A DNA stretch of 64,000 nucleotides from Aldehydirespirator sp965116665 (GCA_965116665.1 OZ220709.1:124001-188000); one strand, 5' to 3'; counted from the first letter of the stretch, positions 26,855 to 36,384 are shown. Program-made: numbers and translations. The notes: generated from the letters alone by a model not told the origin.

Positions 26855-28420
26855 TCACCAACTGGTCGGCCAGTTCCTCAGAGAACGCTGCTGGGGCGGT
26901 CTCGGCGGCCGCGAACGGTGACGGCGGAGTTCGGAGATCAGCAGTGAACGGGTCTCGTCGGGGTGGATGACCTCGTCGATCTGCATCGTCCCAGCCGGGC
27001 CGTAGGGGTCGTTGCCCTGGCGCATTCCGGCGGCGAGCTCCTCGAACCGGGTCGCTCGCTCATCGCCTTCCAGGCCGGCCAGCTCGTCGCCGTACAGCGC
27101 GTTGACGGCCACCTCGGGATCCATGAAGCCGATCTCCGCGGTGGGCCAGGCAACCAGCAGGTCGCTGCCGGTGCCCGCGCCCCCCAAGCTGCCGAAGGCC
27201 GCTCCGTAGGCCTTGCGGACCAGCACCACCAGCCTCGGCATCGAGGCCTGCACCAGGGCCTCGAAGAACATGGTGGACTTGTTGATGAAGCGGTCGTGCT
27301 CGACTCTGCGGCCGACAAGGAACCCCGGAGTGTCCTGGAGGATGACCAGCGGCAGGTCGAAGGCGTCGCACAAGCACAGCAGCCGGGTCCCCTTGTCGCA
27401 GGCGGCGGGAGTCAACGAGCCCGCCTCGAACATCGGGTTCGAGGCCATGATCCCGACCGGCATGCCCCCGAGGCGGGCCAGGACCGTGGTGAGGCTGCGA
27501 CCGAAGTCGGGCTTCAGCTCCAGGTACTCGCCGCCGTCGACGAGCTCGGTCAGCACCCGGCGCATGTCGTAGCCGCGCCGACGCCGGGTGGGCACCATCT
27601 CGCTGAGCCGGGCCCGGCCCGGTGGAGGGGCCTCGGGCGCGATCGGCGGTGGCTGCTCGATGCTGGAGGGCAGGTACGACAGCCACTCGCGCACCATCCG
27701 CACGGCCTCCTCGACATCGGGCGCGATCAGGTCGATCAGCCCGGTGATGCGGGCATGCACCTCGGGCCCGCCCAGCTCTTCGAGCGTGACCGACTCGCCG
27801 GTGGCGATCTCGACGATCCCGGGCGACACCACGCTCATGGTGGTCCCCTCCACCTGGACGGCCAGGTCGCTGGCCGCCGCGATCAGGCTGGACGAGCCCA
27901 GCGACGTTCCCGTGATGACGGTGGCCACCGGGATGTCCCGCTTTCGCTTGAGCCAGGCGATGGCCTCGTGGCCGACCTCGCAGATGGCCTCGCTTCCTAT
28001 GTACTCGGGGAGCCGACCGCCGCGGTTCTCTCCGAAGTACACGAGCGGATGGCCGGCTCGCACTGCCTGGAGGTAGATCCGGTCCATCCGGCGAAGGTTG
28101 ACCACCGCCGAGGAGGCGCCCTTCACGGTGACGTCGTCAGCCTCCACAGCCACCGGGCGGCCGTCTACGAGCCCGAATCCGCAGATGCGGCCGTCACCGG
28201 GTGTGCCCTCCCGATCGTCGGGGTTCCACGACACCGCGAACGTTCCGATCTCCCGGAACGAGCCCTCGTCCAGCAGGAGGTCGATCCGCTCGCGGGCGTT
28301 CAGGACGCCCCTGTCACGCAGGGACTGGACCCGGTGGGTTCCTCCCATCTCGTCCCGTACCCGCCGGCGCCGCTTCTCGAGATCCTCGATCAGTTCGTCC
28401 ATGGAGCGTTGCTCGTCCAT
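26855..28420 (-). CDS. Acyl-CoA carboxylase carboxyltransferase (beta) subunit
   Basis: A 521-residue carboxyltransferase of the PccB/AccD type with N- and C-terminal crotonase-like halves. Visible motifs include GRPVAVEADDVTVKGASSA, the GTSLGSSSLIAAASD oxyanion region, and in the second half ILQDTPGFLVGRRVEHD and YGAAFGSLGGAGTGSD. It transfers carboxyl from biotin to an acyl-CoA. AGGAGG lies directly before the ATG at 28420. No biotin carboxylase gene is in the window; a free biotinyl-domain gene is at 36121-36342. The SDR gene is divergent, with 122 bp between starts. Confidence 0.92.
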   Translation of the reverse strand: MDEQRSMDELIEDLEKRRRRVRDEMGGTHRVQSLRDRGVLNARERIDLLLDEGSFREIGTFAVSWNPDDREGTPGDGRICGFGLVDGRPVAVEADDVTVKGASSAVVNLRRMDRIYLQAVRAGHPLVYFGENRGGRLPEYIGSEAICEVGHEAIAWLKRKRDIPVATVITGTSLGSSSLIAAASDLAVQVEGTTMSVVSPGIVEIATGESVTLEELGGPEVHARITGLIDLIAPDVEEAVRMVREWLSYLPSSIEQPPPIAPEAPPPGRARLSEMVPTRRRRGYDMRRVLTELVDGGEYLELKPDFGRSLTTVLARLGGMPVGIMASNPMFEAGSLTPAACDKGTRLLCLCDAFDLPLVILQDTPGFLVGRRVEHDRFINKSTMFFEALVQASMPRLVVLVRKAYGAAFGSLGGAGTGSDLLVAWPTAEIGFMDPEVAVNALYGDELAGLEGDERATRFEELAAGMRQGNDPYGPAGTMQIDEVIHPDETRSLLISELRRHRSRPPRPPQQRSLRNWPTSW

Positions 28421-28542
28421 GTCGGTCCTCCTGTTGTAAGGGTCCCGGTTCGTCCCGCATCTGATTTTGCCCGCTGGAGACGCGCCCACAAGACTCGCGG
28501 CGTCCGGCGGCGAGTATCTGCGATGCGCAGAGGGAGTAGACG

Positions 28543-29451
28543 ATGACAGGAATATGCGAGGGCCGGGTCGTGGTCGTCACGGGCGCCGGTCGGGGCATCG
28601 GGCGGGAGCACGCGCTGGAGTTCGCCCGGCAGGGAGCCCGCGTGGTCGTCAACGACCTGGGGGGTCAGCTCGACGGCAGCGGATCCTCGGCCGCCCCCGC
28701 GGAGGCGGTGGCGGCCGAGATCCGGGACTCCGGCGGCGAGGCGGTCAGCAACTTCGACAACGTCGCCGACGCCGACGGTGCCCGCGGCCTCATCGACACC
28801 GCCCTCGCGACGTTCGGCCGGCTCGACGTGCTGGTCAACAACGCCGGGATCATCCGCGACCGCATGCTGGTGAACCTCGGCACCGACGAGTGGGACGCCG
28901 TGATCGCGGTGCACCTCAGGGGGACCTACCTCCCGAGCCGTAGCGCGGCGGGCTACTGGCGGGAGCAGGCCAAGGGGGGCGAGCCGGTGGACGCCCGCAT
29001 CATCAACACCACGTCGACATCGGGGATCTTCGGCAATGTCGGGCAGACCAACTACGGCGCGGCCAAGGCCGGCATCGCCGCCTTCACGGTGATCGCCTCC
29101 CAGGAGTTGGGCCGGTACGGGGTCACCGTCAACGCCATCTCGCCCGACGCCCGGACCCGCCTCACCGAGAACGTCGCCGGGCTCCAGGACCTGTTCGCCT
29201 CGAAGCCCGGCGAGTTCGACACCTTCAACGCCGGCAACATCTCGCCGCTGGTCGTCTGGCTCGGCAGCGGAGAATCCAGCGGCATCACCGGCAGGGTCTT
29301 CCTCGTCCACGGCGGCACCGTCAGCGTGGCCGAGGGATGGCGCCGGGGCCCGACCGAGGTCAAGGACGGCCGCTGGGACCCGGCCGAGCTGGGTTCGGTG
29401 GTCCCCGGCCTGGTGGAGGCGGCCGCCCCCAAGTCGACGATGCTCGACTAG
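28543..29451 (+). CDS. SDR oxidoreductase, (3R)-hydroxyacyl-CoA dehydrogenase-like
   Basis: A 302-residue short-chain dehydrogenase: TGAGRGIG (13-20, NAD(P) binding), VNNAG near 101-105, catalytic Ser in NTTSTSG and YGAAKAG with the Tyr-x3-Lys pair. The long insert after the cofactor motif (NDLGGQLDGSGSSAAPA) is typical of HSD17B4/Fox2-like (3R)-hydroxyacyl-CoA dehydrogenases, so oxidation of a hydroxyacyl-CoA is the best guess. AGGGAG precedes the ATG. It is divergent from the carboxyltransferase gene and convergent with an ADP-forming synthetase, inside an acyl-CoA gene cluster. Confidence 0.9.
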   Translation: MTGICEGRVVVVTGAGRGIGREHALEFARQGARVVVNDLGGQLDGSGSSAAPAEAVAAEIRDSGGEAVSNFDNVADADGARGLIDTALATFGRLDVLVNNAGIIRDRMLVNLGTDEWDAVIAVHLRGTYLPSRSAAGYWREQAKGGEPVDARIINTTSTSGIFGNVGQTNYGAAKAGIAAFTVIASQELGRYGVTVNAISPDARTRLTENVAGLQDLFASKPGEFDTFNAGNISPLVVWLGSGESSGITGRVFLVHGGTVSVAEGWRRGPTEVKDGRWDPAELGSVVPGLVEAAAPKSTMLD

Positions 29452-29467
29452 CCGTCTAGTCGACGGC
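29451..29467. terminator. Short hairpin between convergent SDR and synthetase genes
   Basis: GCCGTC-TAGTC-GACGGC forms a perfect 6-bp stem with a 5-nt loop, filling the 16 bp between the two convergent stop codons. The position suggests a compact bidirectional terminator; the stem is short, so this is tentative. Confidence 0.4.
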
Positions 29468-31663
29468 CTACCGACATCCGGCACGCTCGGGCGAAGCGAC
29501 GAACATTCTCACGTCCACGCACCACGCGCCCCGACCGTCGGCCAGCACCGTAATCGGGTTGAAGTCGGCCTCGGCGAGCACCGAGCGAAGGTCCCATGCC
29601 AGGGTGCCGATGGCCAGCAGGTTCCGCTGCAGCGCCTGGCGGTCGGCCGACGGCATCGTCTCGAGGACCTTCCCGGCGGGGCTCGAGTCCACCAGCACGG
29701 CGATCTGCTCTTCGTCGAGAGGAAGCAGGGCCCGGCTGACTTGCTGGAGGGCTTCGACGGCCACCCCGCCGATGCCGACCGCCAGGACCGGCCCGAACTG
29801 GGGGTCGACCTTCACGCCCGAGATCACCTCCAGTCCGTCGCCGACCATGGACTGTAGGTGCACCACCAGGGCGTGAGCGTCCGAACACACCGAAGCGTGG
29901 GCTCCCAGCATCTGCTCGATGGCCTCGGTGAGCTCTCGCGGCGACCGCAGATCGAGCGCCAGCAGGCCGGCCCGGCTCTTGTGGACGTGGACCGGGCAAT
30001 GCAGCTTGGCCACCAGCGGATAGCCGATCCCGTCGGCGGCGGCCAGGGCCCCGGCCAGGCCATCACCGCCCTCGGGCAGGTTCGCGGTGGCCCCTGGGAC
30101 CTCGTCGATTCCGTAGCGGCGCAGCAGGTCCGACACCGTGTCGGACTTGAGCAGGCGGACGCCACCATCTCCCGCGCCCCACGTTTGTTGCGTGAGTGCG
30201 TGCAGGTCGAGCGCGGTTGCGTCCGGGCTTGATCGCTCCGGCGGTCGGACACTTCGGGCGAGGCGCACCCGGCGGGCATTCTCGAAATCCACAAGATGGC
30301 GGATGGCCCGCACGCTCTCGTCGGCGCCTTCCAGCACGGGTACTCGCCATGTCCGGCCCAGGCTCGAAGCGCGGCCCGCCCTGGTGTCGATGAAGACCAC
30401 AGCCGTTCCAGACTCCGCCGCGCTCTCGGCTGCCCTGAGCGCCTGGGCCACATAGTCCGCCGATCCGACGAAGCGGCTGCAGTCCACCGGGATGTCACCG
30501 CACACCCCGATGAGGCCGATGCTGTCGTCGGCGACGAGGATCTCGAGCACCCGCCGGGTCTTGGCCAGCATCACGCCGGCCGGTCCGAGGCCCACATCGA
30601 TCGGGTTCGCTCCCGTGTAGTCCGTGTCGAGGACGACGGCCAGCTCCCGGCAGGTCTCGTCGCCGATGCCGGCCAGTTCCAGCCCGGCCTCCTCGCACAG
30701 GTCGGCGAAGTGAGCGGTCTTGCCTCCTGAGGTTCCGACCAGCGCCACGTCGAGGCCATCGACCTCGACCCCTGACACGAACAGCGAGAGCGTCTCGACG
30801 AGTTCGTCGATTTCTCTCACACCTATCACGCCGTGGCGAGCCAGGAACGCCTGGAGCACGTCGGCGTCGGAGACCAGCGCGCCGGTGTGGCCGAAGATTG
30901 CGGCTGAGCCCCGCTCCGACTTGCCGATCTGAAGGCCCACCACCGGCTTGCCGAGTTGCTGCGCCTTCGCGAGTGCGCCACTCATCGCATCGACGTCCGT
31001 CACCGCCTCGACGATCACCCCGATCACCGCCACGGCCGGATCGTCGGCGAGATGGTCGACGAAATGGGCGGTGTTCAGGACCGCCTCGTTGCCGGTGTCG
31101 ACGAAGAGCTGGGGCCCGGTGGGCTTGCCCAGGGTGCGAACCGCGTCGATCATCCCCCCGCTCTGGCCCACGAGGGCCGCGCCGCTCAGTCCAGGAGGTA
31201 TGTAGTCGGCTCCAATCCACAGACCCATCGGCACCGCGGCATTGACCACGCCCATCGTGTTGGGCCCGAGCACGGCGATTCCCCACTCGCGGGCCGCCGC
31301 AGCCACATCGGCCTCGAGCTGCCGGCCGGCGGAGCTGGACTCGCCGAAGCCTCCGGCGAACACCACGGCGGAGCCCACTCCGGCCCGCCCGCACTCGGTC
31401 AGCACGCCCGGCGTCCGCCGCGGGCCGACGGTCACGAACACGCAGTCGACGGGCCCGGCCTCCTCGACCGACGCCACGCACTTCACGCCGAACACGTCGG
31501 AGTACTTCGGGTTGACCCCGATGATCTCACCGCCGTAGCCCGAGTTGCGCAGAGACTTCAGAACCGATCCCCCCGGGCCGTGCTCGGACGCCCCGATCAC
31601 CCCCACCCGGGCAGGGCTCAGCAGCCGGTTGAGATCCACGGGAGCAGTCTCGCCCGCGGCCAT
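29468..31663 (-). CDS. ADP-forming acyl-CoA synthetase (second copy)
   Basis: A 731-residue fused synthetase: CoA-binding domain (VGVIGASEHGPGGS), ligase domain with GHTGALV carrying the phosphorylatable His, and C-terminal ATP-grasp domain (LVAKLHCPVHVHKSRAG). Distant from the copy at 17848. It begins 13 bp after the last permease gene of the Pot-type ABC transporter, so it is probably cotranscribed and activates or processes the transported acid. The N-terminal start (MAAGETAPVDLNRLL) fits the family. Confidence 0.9.
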   Translation of the reverse strand: MAAGETAPVDLNRLLSPARVGVIGASEHGPGGSVLKSLRNSGYGGEIIGVNPKYSDVFGVKCVASVEEAGPVDCVFVTVGPRRTPGVLTECGRAGVGSAVVFAGGFGESSSAGRQLEADVAAAAREWGIAVLGPNTMGVVNAAVPMGLWIGADYIPPGLSGAALVGQSGGMIDAVRTLGKPTGPQLFVDTGNEAVLNTAHFVDHLADDPAVAVIGVIVEAVTDVDAMSGALAKAQQLGKPVVGLQIGKSERGSAAIFGHTGALVSDADVLQAFLARHGVIGVREIDELVETLSLFVSGVEVDGLDVALVGTSGGKTAHFADLCEEAGLELAGIGDETCRELAVVLDTDYTGANPIDVGLGPAGVMLAKTRRVLEILVADDSIGLIGVCGDIPVDCSRFVGSADYVAQALRAAESAAESGTAVVFIDTRAGRASSLGRTWRVPVLEGADESVRAIRHLVDFENARRVRLARSVRPPERSSPDATALDLHALTQQTWGAGDGGVRLLKSDTVSDLLRRYGIDEVPGATANLPEGGDGLAGALAAADGIGYPLVAKLHCPVHVHKSRAGLLALDLRSPRELTEAIEQMLGAHASVCSDAHALVVHLQSMVGDGLEVISGVKVDPQFGPVLAVGIGGVAVEALQQVSRALLPLDEEQIAVLVDSSPAGKVLETMPSADRQALQRNLLAIGTLAWDLRSVLAEADFNPITVLADGRGAWCVDVRMFVASPERAGCR

Positions 31664-31676
31664 GCTCGCGGCGCGG

Positions 31677-32453
31677 TCATTCGTGGCGGACCCTGGCGAA
31701 CAGCGCGGCCATCCCGGCCAGGATCAGCGAGTTGATGATCAGGAAGCTGGCCACCACCGCCAGCAGCGGGTCCACGTCCAAGTCCAGCGAGTTGAACATC
31801 TTGACCGGCAGGGTGACCTCCTGGATCCTCGTGATGAACAGGGCGATGATCAGCTCGTCGAACACGATGATGAACGCGACGATGGCGCCGGCCGCGATCC
31901 CGCTCCACGTGAGCGGCAGGGTCACCTTGAAGAACGACTGCCACCAGTTGGCGCCGAGCGACATGGCGGTCAGTTCCAGCGACTCGTCGAAGGAGCGGAA
32001 CCTCGCTGCGGTGATGAGCACGATGAACGGCAGCCCGACGACGATGTAGGCCAGCACCAGCCCCAACTCCGAGTCGTAGATGCCCATCCGGCGGTACAGG
32101 AACAGCAGGGCGAGGCCGTATATCAGCGTCGGGAACACCAGCGGGAGGATCACGAAGGAGTTCAGGAGCTTGCGGCCGAAGAACTTGCCCCTGACCAGGC
32201 CGAGCGCCATCCCGGTGCCCAGCGGCGTGGCGATGAGGATCGCGAAGAACGACACCTTGGCGCTCGTCCACAGCGCGTTCAGCCACTCCGTTGCGCCGAA
32301 GAAGTCGCGGAAGCGCCGGAGGCTGTACGTCTCGGGCGGGAAGTCGATCCCCCTGGCGTCACTGAAGGACAGGGGCAGCACCACGAACACGGGCGACGCG
32401 ATGAAGAGAAGTATCAGGACGGCGAGGATGCCGAGGAATGTCTTCTGACCCAT
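31677..32453 (-). CDS. ABC transporter permease (PotC-like)
   Basis: A 258-residue permease with about six helices and the EAA loop (SLGANWWQSFFKVTLPL). The ATG at 32453 follows the preceding permease stop by 5 bp; longer upstream readings of this frame run through that gene and are spurious. The ENxxP-like early loop and size match PotC of spermidine/putrescine transporters, but the family also imports other organic cations and acids. Confidence 0.9.
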   Translation of the reverse strand: MGQKTFLGILAVLILLFIASPVFVVLPLSFSDARGIDFPPETYSLRRFRDFFGATEWLNALWTSAKVSFFAILIATPLGTGMALGLVRGKFFGRKLLNSFVILPLVFPTLIYGLALLFLYRRMGIYDSELGLVLAYIVVGLPFIVLITAARFRSFDESLELTAMSLGANWWQSFFKVTLPLTWSGIAAGAIVAFIIVFDELIIALFITRIQEVTLPVKMFNSLDLDVDPLLAVVASFLIINSLILAGMAALFARVRHE

Positions 32454-32458
32454 GGCGG

Positions 32459-33358
32459 CTACCTCTGCTCTCCCACTGCGCCCGTGCCCAGCATCCGGTC
32501 GACGCCCACGAACCGGTTGAACACCACGAACAGGGCCAGAGTGACCACGATCAGCGGCAATACCAGGACGATGGCCGTGCCGAACTGACCGAACTCCGTG
32601 GCGTTGATCCAGACGATCTGGGCGATCATGATGTCGCCGGGCCCGCCGATGAGCGCCGGGGTCACGTACGCGCCCAACGAGATGATGAACACGATGATCC
32701 CCCCGGCGTAGACACCCGGGAGGCTGAGCGGCAGGGTCACCTTGCGGAACACGCTCCAGCCGCCCGCTCCGAGGCTGCGGGCTGCGGTGAACAGGTTGTC
32801 GTCGATGGCCTCCAGCGACGTGTAGACGGTCAGCACCACGTAGGGGAGCAGCACTTGGACCATGCCCAGGTAGACCGCGTCGGTGGTGAACATGATTCGC
32901 AGGGGCTCTTCGATGAGCCCCGCCTCGATGAGGGTCTCGTTCACGAAACCCTTGCGTCCCAGGGTCACGATCAGGCCGTAGGTGCGGATGATGATGCTGA
33001 CCCAGTAGGGGATCAGCACCAGCGACATGAGGATGATCCGGACCCTGGGGCCGACGCTCACCAGAAAATAGGCGACGATGTAGCCCGCTATCAGGCACAG
33101 GACGGTGACGATGGCAGCCGTCTCGAACGTGTTGCGGAAGGCCCTCAGGTTCACGGTCCGCTCGGAGCCGGAGAAGGAGAGCGTGTCCTGGAACTCCTGG
33201 TTGGCGGCCAGGTCCCAGATCATCCACAGGATCGGGATCACGAACCACACGATGAGCCACAGCGCTCCGGTCCAGGCCAGGACGGCGTATCGCGATGTCA
33301 GCGAGCGCAGCGCGGGGTTGCGCTTGAGGGTCGGCGAGGCGGCGGTGCTAGCGGCCAC
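32459..33358 (-). CDS. ABC transporter permease (PotB-like)
   Basis: A 299-residue permease with an N-terminal helix, a periplasmic segment (LSFSGSERTVNLRAFRNTF) characteristic of PotB, and the EAA loop AARSLGAGGWSVFRKVTLPL. It begins 6 bp after the ATPase stop and ends 5 bp before the PotC-like start, so the transporter genes form one operon in the order binding protein, ATPase, PotB, PotC. Confidence 0.91.
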   Translation of the reverse strand: MAASTAASPTLKRNPALRSLTSRYAVLAWTGALWLIVWFVIPILWMIWDLAANQEFQDTLSFSGSERTVNLRAFRNTFETAAIVTVLCLIAGYIVAYFLVSVGPRVRIILMSLVLIPYWVSIIIRTYGLIVTLGRKGFVNETLIEAGLIEEPLRIMFTTDAVYLGMVQVLLPYVVLTVYTSLEAIDDNLFTAARSLGAGGWSVFRKVTLPLSLPGVYAGGIIVFIISLGAYVTPALIGGPGDIMIAQIVWINATEFGQFGTAIVLVLPLIVVTLALFVVFNRFVGVDRMLGTGAVGEQR

Positions 33359-33364
33359 TCTGGC

Positions 33365-34519
33365 TCAACTCGACAGCAGCCGGCTGAACTCGACCGGCCA
33401 CCGGGCGATCACCCGGTCGCCGGCGGCGAACTCCTCGCGCCCCTCCTCGATGGCGGAGATGGCATGGAGCGAGTCGCCCTGGTCGGTGGTGATGAGGTAG
33501 CGGATCTCGGTCCCGGAGAAGTAGGCGGCCTCCACGGTGGCCCTCAGGAGGTTGTTCGCCCCGTCGCCGTCCACCTCGCCGGACTGCTCCGCGATGAGTT
33601 CGATCCTCTGGGGGCGGACCATGCAGTAGGCGTGCTCACCGTCGGCAGCCCGTGAGCCGGTGCCGCCCGGGGCGACCAGACAGACGCGGGGTTCACCGGC
33701 GGTCGTGAGCTCGGTGACATCGGAGGACTGTTGCACCACTCGCGTCGAGATGAGGTTGGCGTCGCCCAGGAACGAGGCCACGAAGGTGTTGGCCGGCTGC
33801 TCGTACACCTCGCGGGGCGTTCCCACCTGTTCGATGCGGCCGTCGTGCATCACCGCGATCCGATCCGACAGGGTCATGGCCTCGTCCTGGTCGTGGGTCA
33901 CGTAGATGACGGTCACTCCCAGACTGCGGTGCAGCAGCCGGAGCTGCTCCTGCATCTCCACCCGCAGCTTGACGTCCAGCGCGCCGAGGGGCTCGTCCAT
34001 CAGGATGAGGGGCGGCTTGGCCGCTATGGCTCGGGCGGTCGCGATCCGCTGCTGCTGGCCGCCGCTGACCTGGCTGGGGTAGCGGTTCCCGAACCCGGAC
34101 AGCTGGACCAGCTCCAGCACCTCTTCCACACGCTTTGCGATCTCGGCCTTTCCCATCCTGCGAATGCCCAGCGGGAAGGCGATGTTCTTGAACACGGTCA
34201 TGTGGGGGAACAGGGCGTAGTTCTGGAACACCATCCCGATGTTCCGCTTGTGGATGGGCACCGAGGTGATGGGCTCGCCCCCGACGAGGATCTCACCCTC
34301 GTCGGGCTGCAGCGCGCCCAGCACCAGGTTCAGCAGCGTCGACTTGCCCGACCCGCTGGGGCCCAGCAGGGTGAAGAACTCGCCCGCCTGGATCTCGAGC
34401 GACATGGTGTCGACCGCCACCACCTCGTCGCCGAAGCGCTTGGTGACGCCACGGAATGCGACGTTCTCGCCTCGGCCGGCCGCGGCCTCCGGGTCTGGCG
34501 CGAGGGGGCGTGCGGTCAT
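33365..34519 (-). CDS. ABC transporter ATP-binding protein (PotA-like)
   Basis: A 384-residue ATPase: Walker A GPSGSGKST, Q-loop FQNYALFPHM, signature VSGGQQQR, Walker B LILMDEPLGALD and THDQDEA. The C-terminal third is a TOBE-type regulatory domain. MalK/PotA-type ATPases of this size serve Pot-family transporters. It starts 51 bp after the binding-protein gene. Confidence 0.93.
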   Translation of the reverse strand: MTARPLAPDPEAAAGRGENVAFRGVTKRFGDEVVAVDTMSLEIQAGEFFTLLGPSGSGKSTLLNLVLGALQPDEGEILVGGEPITSVPIHKRNIGMVFQNYALFPHMTVFKNIAFPLGIRRMGKAEIAKRVEEVLELVQLSGFGNRYPSQVSGGQQQRIATARAIAAKPPLILMDEPLGALDVKLRVEMQEQLRLLHRSLGVTVIYVTHDQDEAMTLSDRIAVMHDGRIEQVGTPREVYEQPANTFVASFLGDANLISTRVVQQSSDVTELTTAGEPRVCLVAPGGTGSRAADGEHAYCMVRPQRIELIAEQSGEVDGDGANNLLRATVEAAYFSGTEIRYLITTDQGDSLHAISAIEEGREEFAAGDRVIARWPVEFSRLLSS

Positions 34520-34570
34520 ACCGCACGCCCCCTATCAGGTATTGCGATCAGCTCGATGTTGCCCTACGAC

Positions 34571-36034
34571 TTACTGAGCAGTGCGCCACTCGTCCCAGCG
34601 AGCCTGGAAGTCGGGGTTGTTCGCATAGAAGTCGGGGTCGATGACGATCGTCGTGTCGGCGAAGCGAGGATCGGTTCCCAGCCAGCCGGCCGCACTCAGG
34701 GCAGGGTCGACCAACGGCACCGACAGCACGTTGGACGGCGCGTAGATGGCGTGGTTGGTGTACTCGGCCTGCCCATGCGAGCCGCCGCAGTAGCCGATCG
34801 CGGCCGATGCGTAGGTGGGGGACTCCACTCCGACCGGGACCACCATCGGGGTTCCGACCGTCTCGATGAGGTGGGTCTGGGGCATGATCTTGTAGGGCGC
34901 CCCGTCCTTGACGGCGTCCCACGCTCGCCCGGTCCACGCGTGGATCATGTCCACCTCTTCGGCCAGCATGAGCTGGGTGATGGAGGCGCCGCTCGTGAAG
35001 TAGACCGCGATGTCGGGCGCGAGCTCGTCCATCTTGGCCAGGGCCTCTTCCACGTCGAAGGGGTACAGCGCGGTCGGATCGTTGCCGAGCACGACCATGG
35101 CCGCTTCAGCCAGGCCCCGGAACGGGGTTCCCCAACCGTTGCCGTCCACCCCTCTCGGACCCGGGTACGTCTCGGTGTCCCAGAAGTCGGCCCAGGTCTC
35201 GGGTCCGCCGTCGGGCCACTTGTTGGTGTTGTAGAACACCGCCGAGCCGAACGTGGTGTGGGCGATGGCGTAGTCCGTCGGGTGCTGTGACGGCGTGAGG
35301 TCGTCGCGGTTGATCACGCTCCAGTCGAGAGGTTGGATGAGCTCCTCGTCGATGGCGTTCTGGAGCTCGTACTCGTTGATCTTGATGGTGTCGAAGGTCG
35401 GGTCCCCGGGCGCCTCGACATCGGCCTTGAGGAATCCCAGCCCGACTCTGCCCTCGATGTAGACGATCTCGGTGCCGGTGTCCCGTGCGAACGGCCTCAG
35501 GCAGCTCACCAGGTGGGCGTCCTTGGACAGGCCGCCACCCGCGACCCATCGGACCCTGGGCGTCTCACCCGAGGCCGCCAGACGCTCGTTCAGAACCTCC
35601 AGCCAGGGTCGCTCCGGCTCCTTGGCGAGCTCTGCTGCCAGCTGCTCCGCCGCTTCGTCGGCGTCGGCCTGGGCCGCGGCCGCTTCAGCCTGGGCTGCGT
35701 CTCGCTCTGCCTCCAGCTCGGCGACGAGTGCGGGGTCGATGGCTCCCTCGGCCTCGGCCATGGCAGCCGCGAGTGCGGCCTCGGCCTCTGCTGCCCTAGC
35801 CGCTGCCGCCTCGGCCTCTGCGGCGGCGGCATCCGCTTCGGCCATGGCCGCATCGGCTTCAGCTTGGGCGGCGGCAGCCTCCGCGGCGGCCGCATCGACC
35901 TCGGCCTGGGCGGCGGCAGCATCGGCGGCGGCGGTGTCCGGCGCGGCCTCCTCGTCGTCTCCGCAGGCGGCGGCTATCAGCGCGAACACCGTGAGTAGCG
36001 CGACTGATACGAGTCCTTTCTTGAACCGGCTCAT
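34571..36034 (-). CDS. PotD-like lipoprotein binding protein with Ala/Glu-rich stalk
   Basis: A 487-residue lipoprotein. The signal ends in the lipobox AAAC (Cys24). Residues about 30-135 are an Ala-rich helical stalk broken once by GAIDPALV, and the solute-binding domain (PotD/SBP_bac_8 type) starts near 145 (WLEVLNERL). It shows TFGSAVFYNTNKWPDG and WADFWDTETYPGPRG, typical of PotD-like domains. AAGGGAGGAACC precedes the ATG at 36034, so upstream codons to 36133 are not used. The stalk is homologous to that of the SBP_bac_5 protein at 15808-17691 although the binding domains are not. First gene of the Pot-type operon. Confidence 0.91.
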   Translation of the reverse strand: MSRFKKGLVSVALLTVFALIAAACGDDEEAAPDTAAADAAAAQAEVDAAAAEAAAAQAEADAAMAEADAAAAEAEAAAARAAEAEAALAAAMAEAEGAIDPALVAELEAERDAAQAEAAAAQADADEAAEQLAAELAKEPERPWLEVLNERLAASGETPRVRWVAGGGLSKDAHLVSCLRPFARDTGTEIVYIEGRVGLGFLKADVEAPGDPTFDTIKINEYELQNAIDEELIQPLDWSVINRDDLTPSQHPTDYAIAHTTFGSAVFYNTNKWPDGGPETWADFWDTETYPGPRGVDGNGWGTPFRGLAEAAMVVLGNDPTALYPFDVEEALAKMDELAPDIAVYFTSGASITQLMLAEEVDMIHAWTGRAWDAVKDGAPYKIMPQTHLIETVGTPMVVPVGVESPTYASAAIGYCGGSHGQAEYTNHAIYAPSNVLSVPLVDPALSAAGWLGTDPRFADTTIVIDPDFYANNPDFQARWDEWRTAQ

Positions 36035-36120
36035 GGTTCCTCCCTTGGCCCTCCTTATCCCCCGGACAGGGCCGCCCGGAGAATAACTCAGACATTTGGG
36101 ACCGGCAAAGCGGCCGGAGG

Positions 36121-36342
36121 TCATGCCGGGCATTTGATGACGGCGACGAGGTCGCCTTCAGCCACGGTGGCGCCAGCTCGGAGCGCGACCTCCGCGACGA
36201 TGCCGTCGACGGGGGCGAGGACCGGTATCTCCATCTTCATCGACTCGAGGATCACCAGCTCGTCGCCCTCGGTGACTCGCTGGCCGGTCTCCACCTGCAC
36301 CAGGATCACGTTGGCCGTTATCTCGGCTCGCACCTCGTGCAA
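36121..36342 (-). CDS. Free-standing biotinyl (biotin carboxyl carrier) domain protein
   Basis: A 73-residue protein consisting of a single biotinyl/lipoyl hammerhead. The biotin attachment site is ESMKMEIPV, with the Lys of MKM biotinylated in the family, and the mirrored half (DGIVAEVALRAGATVAEGD) completes the fold. Small separate carriers of this type partner with acyl-CoA carboxylases. It lies 42 bp after a crotonase gene and 86 bp before the Pot-type binding-protein gene, all on the same strand. A likely partner is the carboxyltransferase at 26855-28420; the biotin carboxylase is missing from the window. Confidence 0.9.
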   Translation of the reverse strand: MHEVRAEITANVILVQVETGQRVTEGDELVILESMKMEIPVLAPVDGIVAEVALRAGATVAEGDLVAVIKCPA

Positions 36343-36384
36343 TGCTCGCTCCGATCAGTTCGGGAGTCTTGGGAAGAGCCGCGG

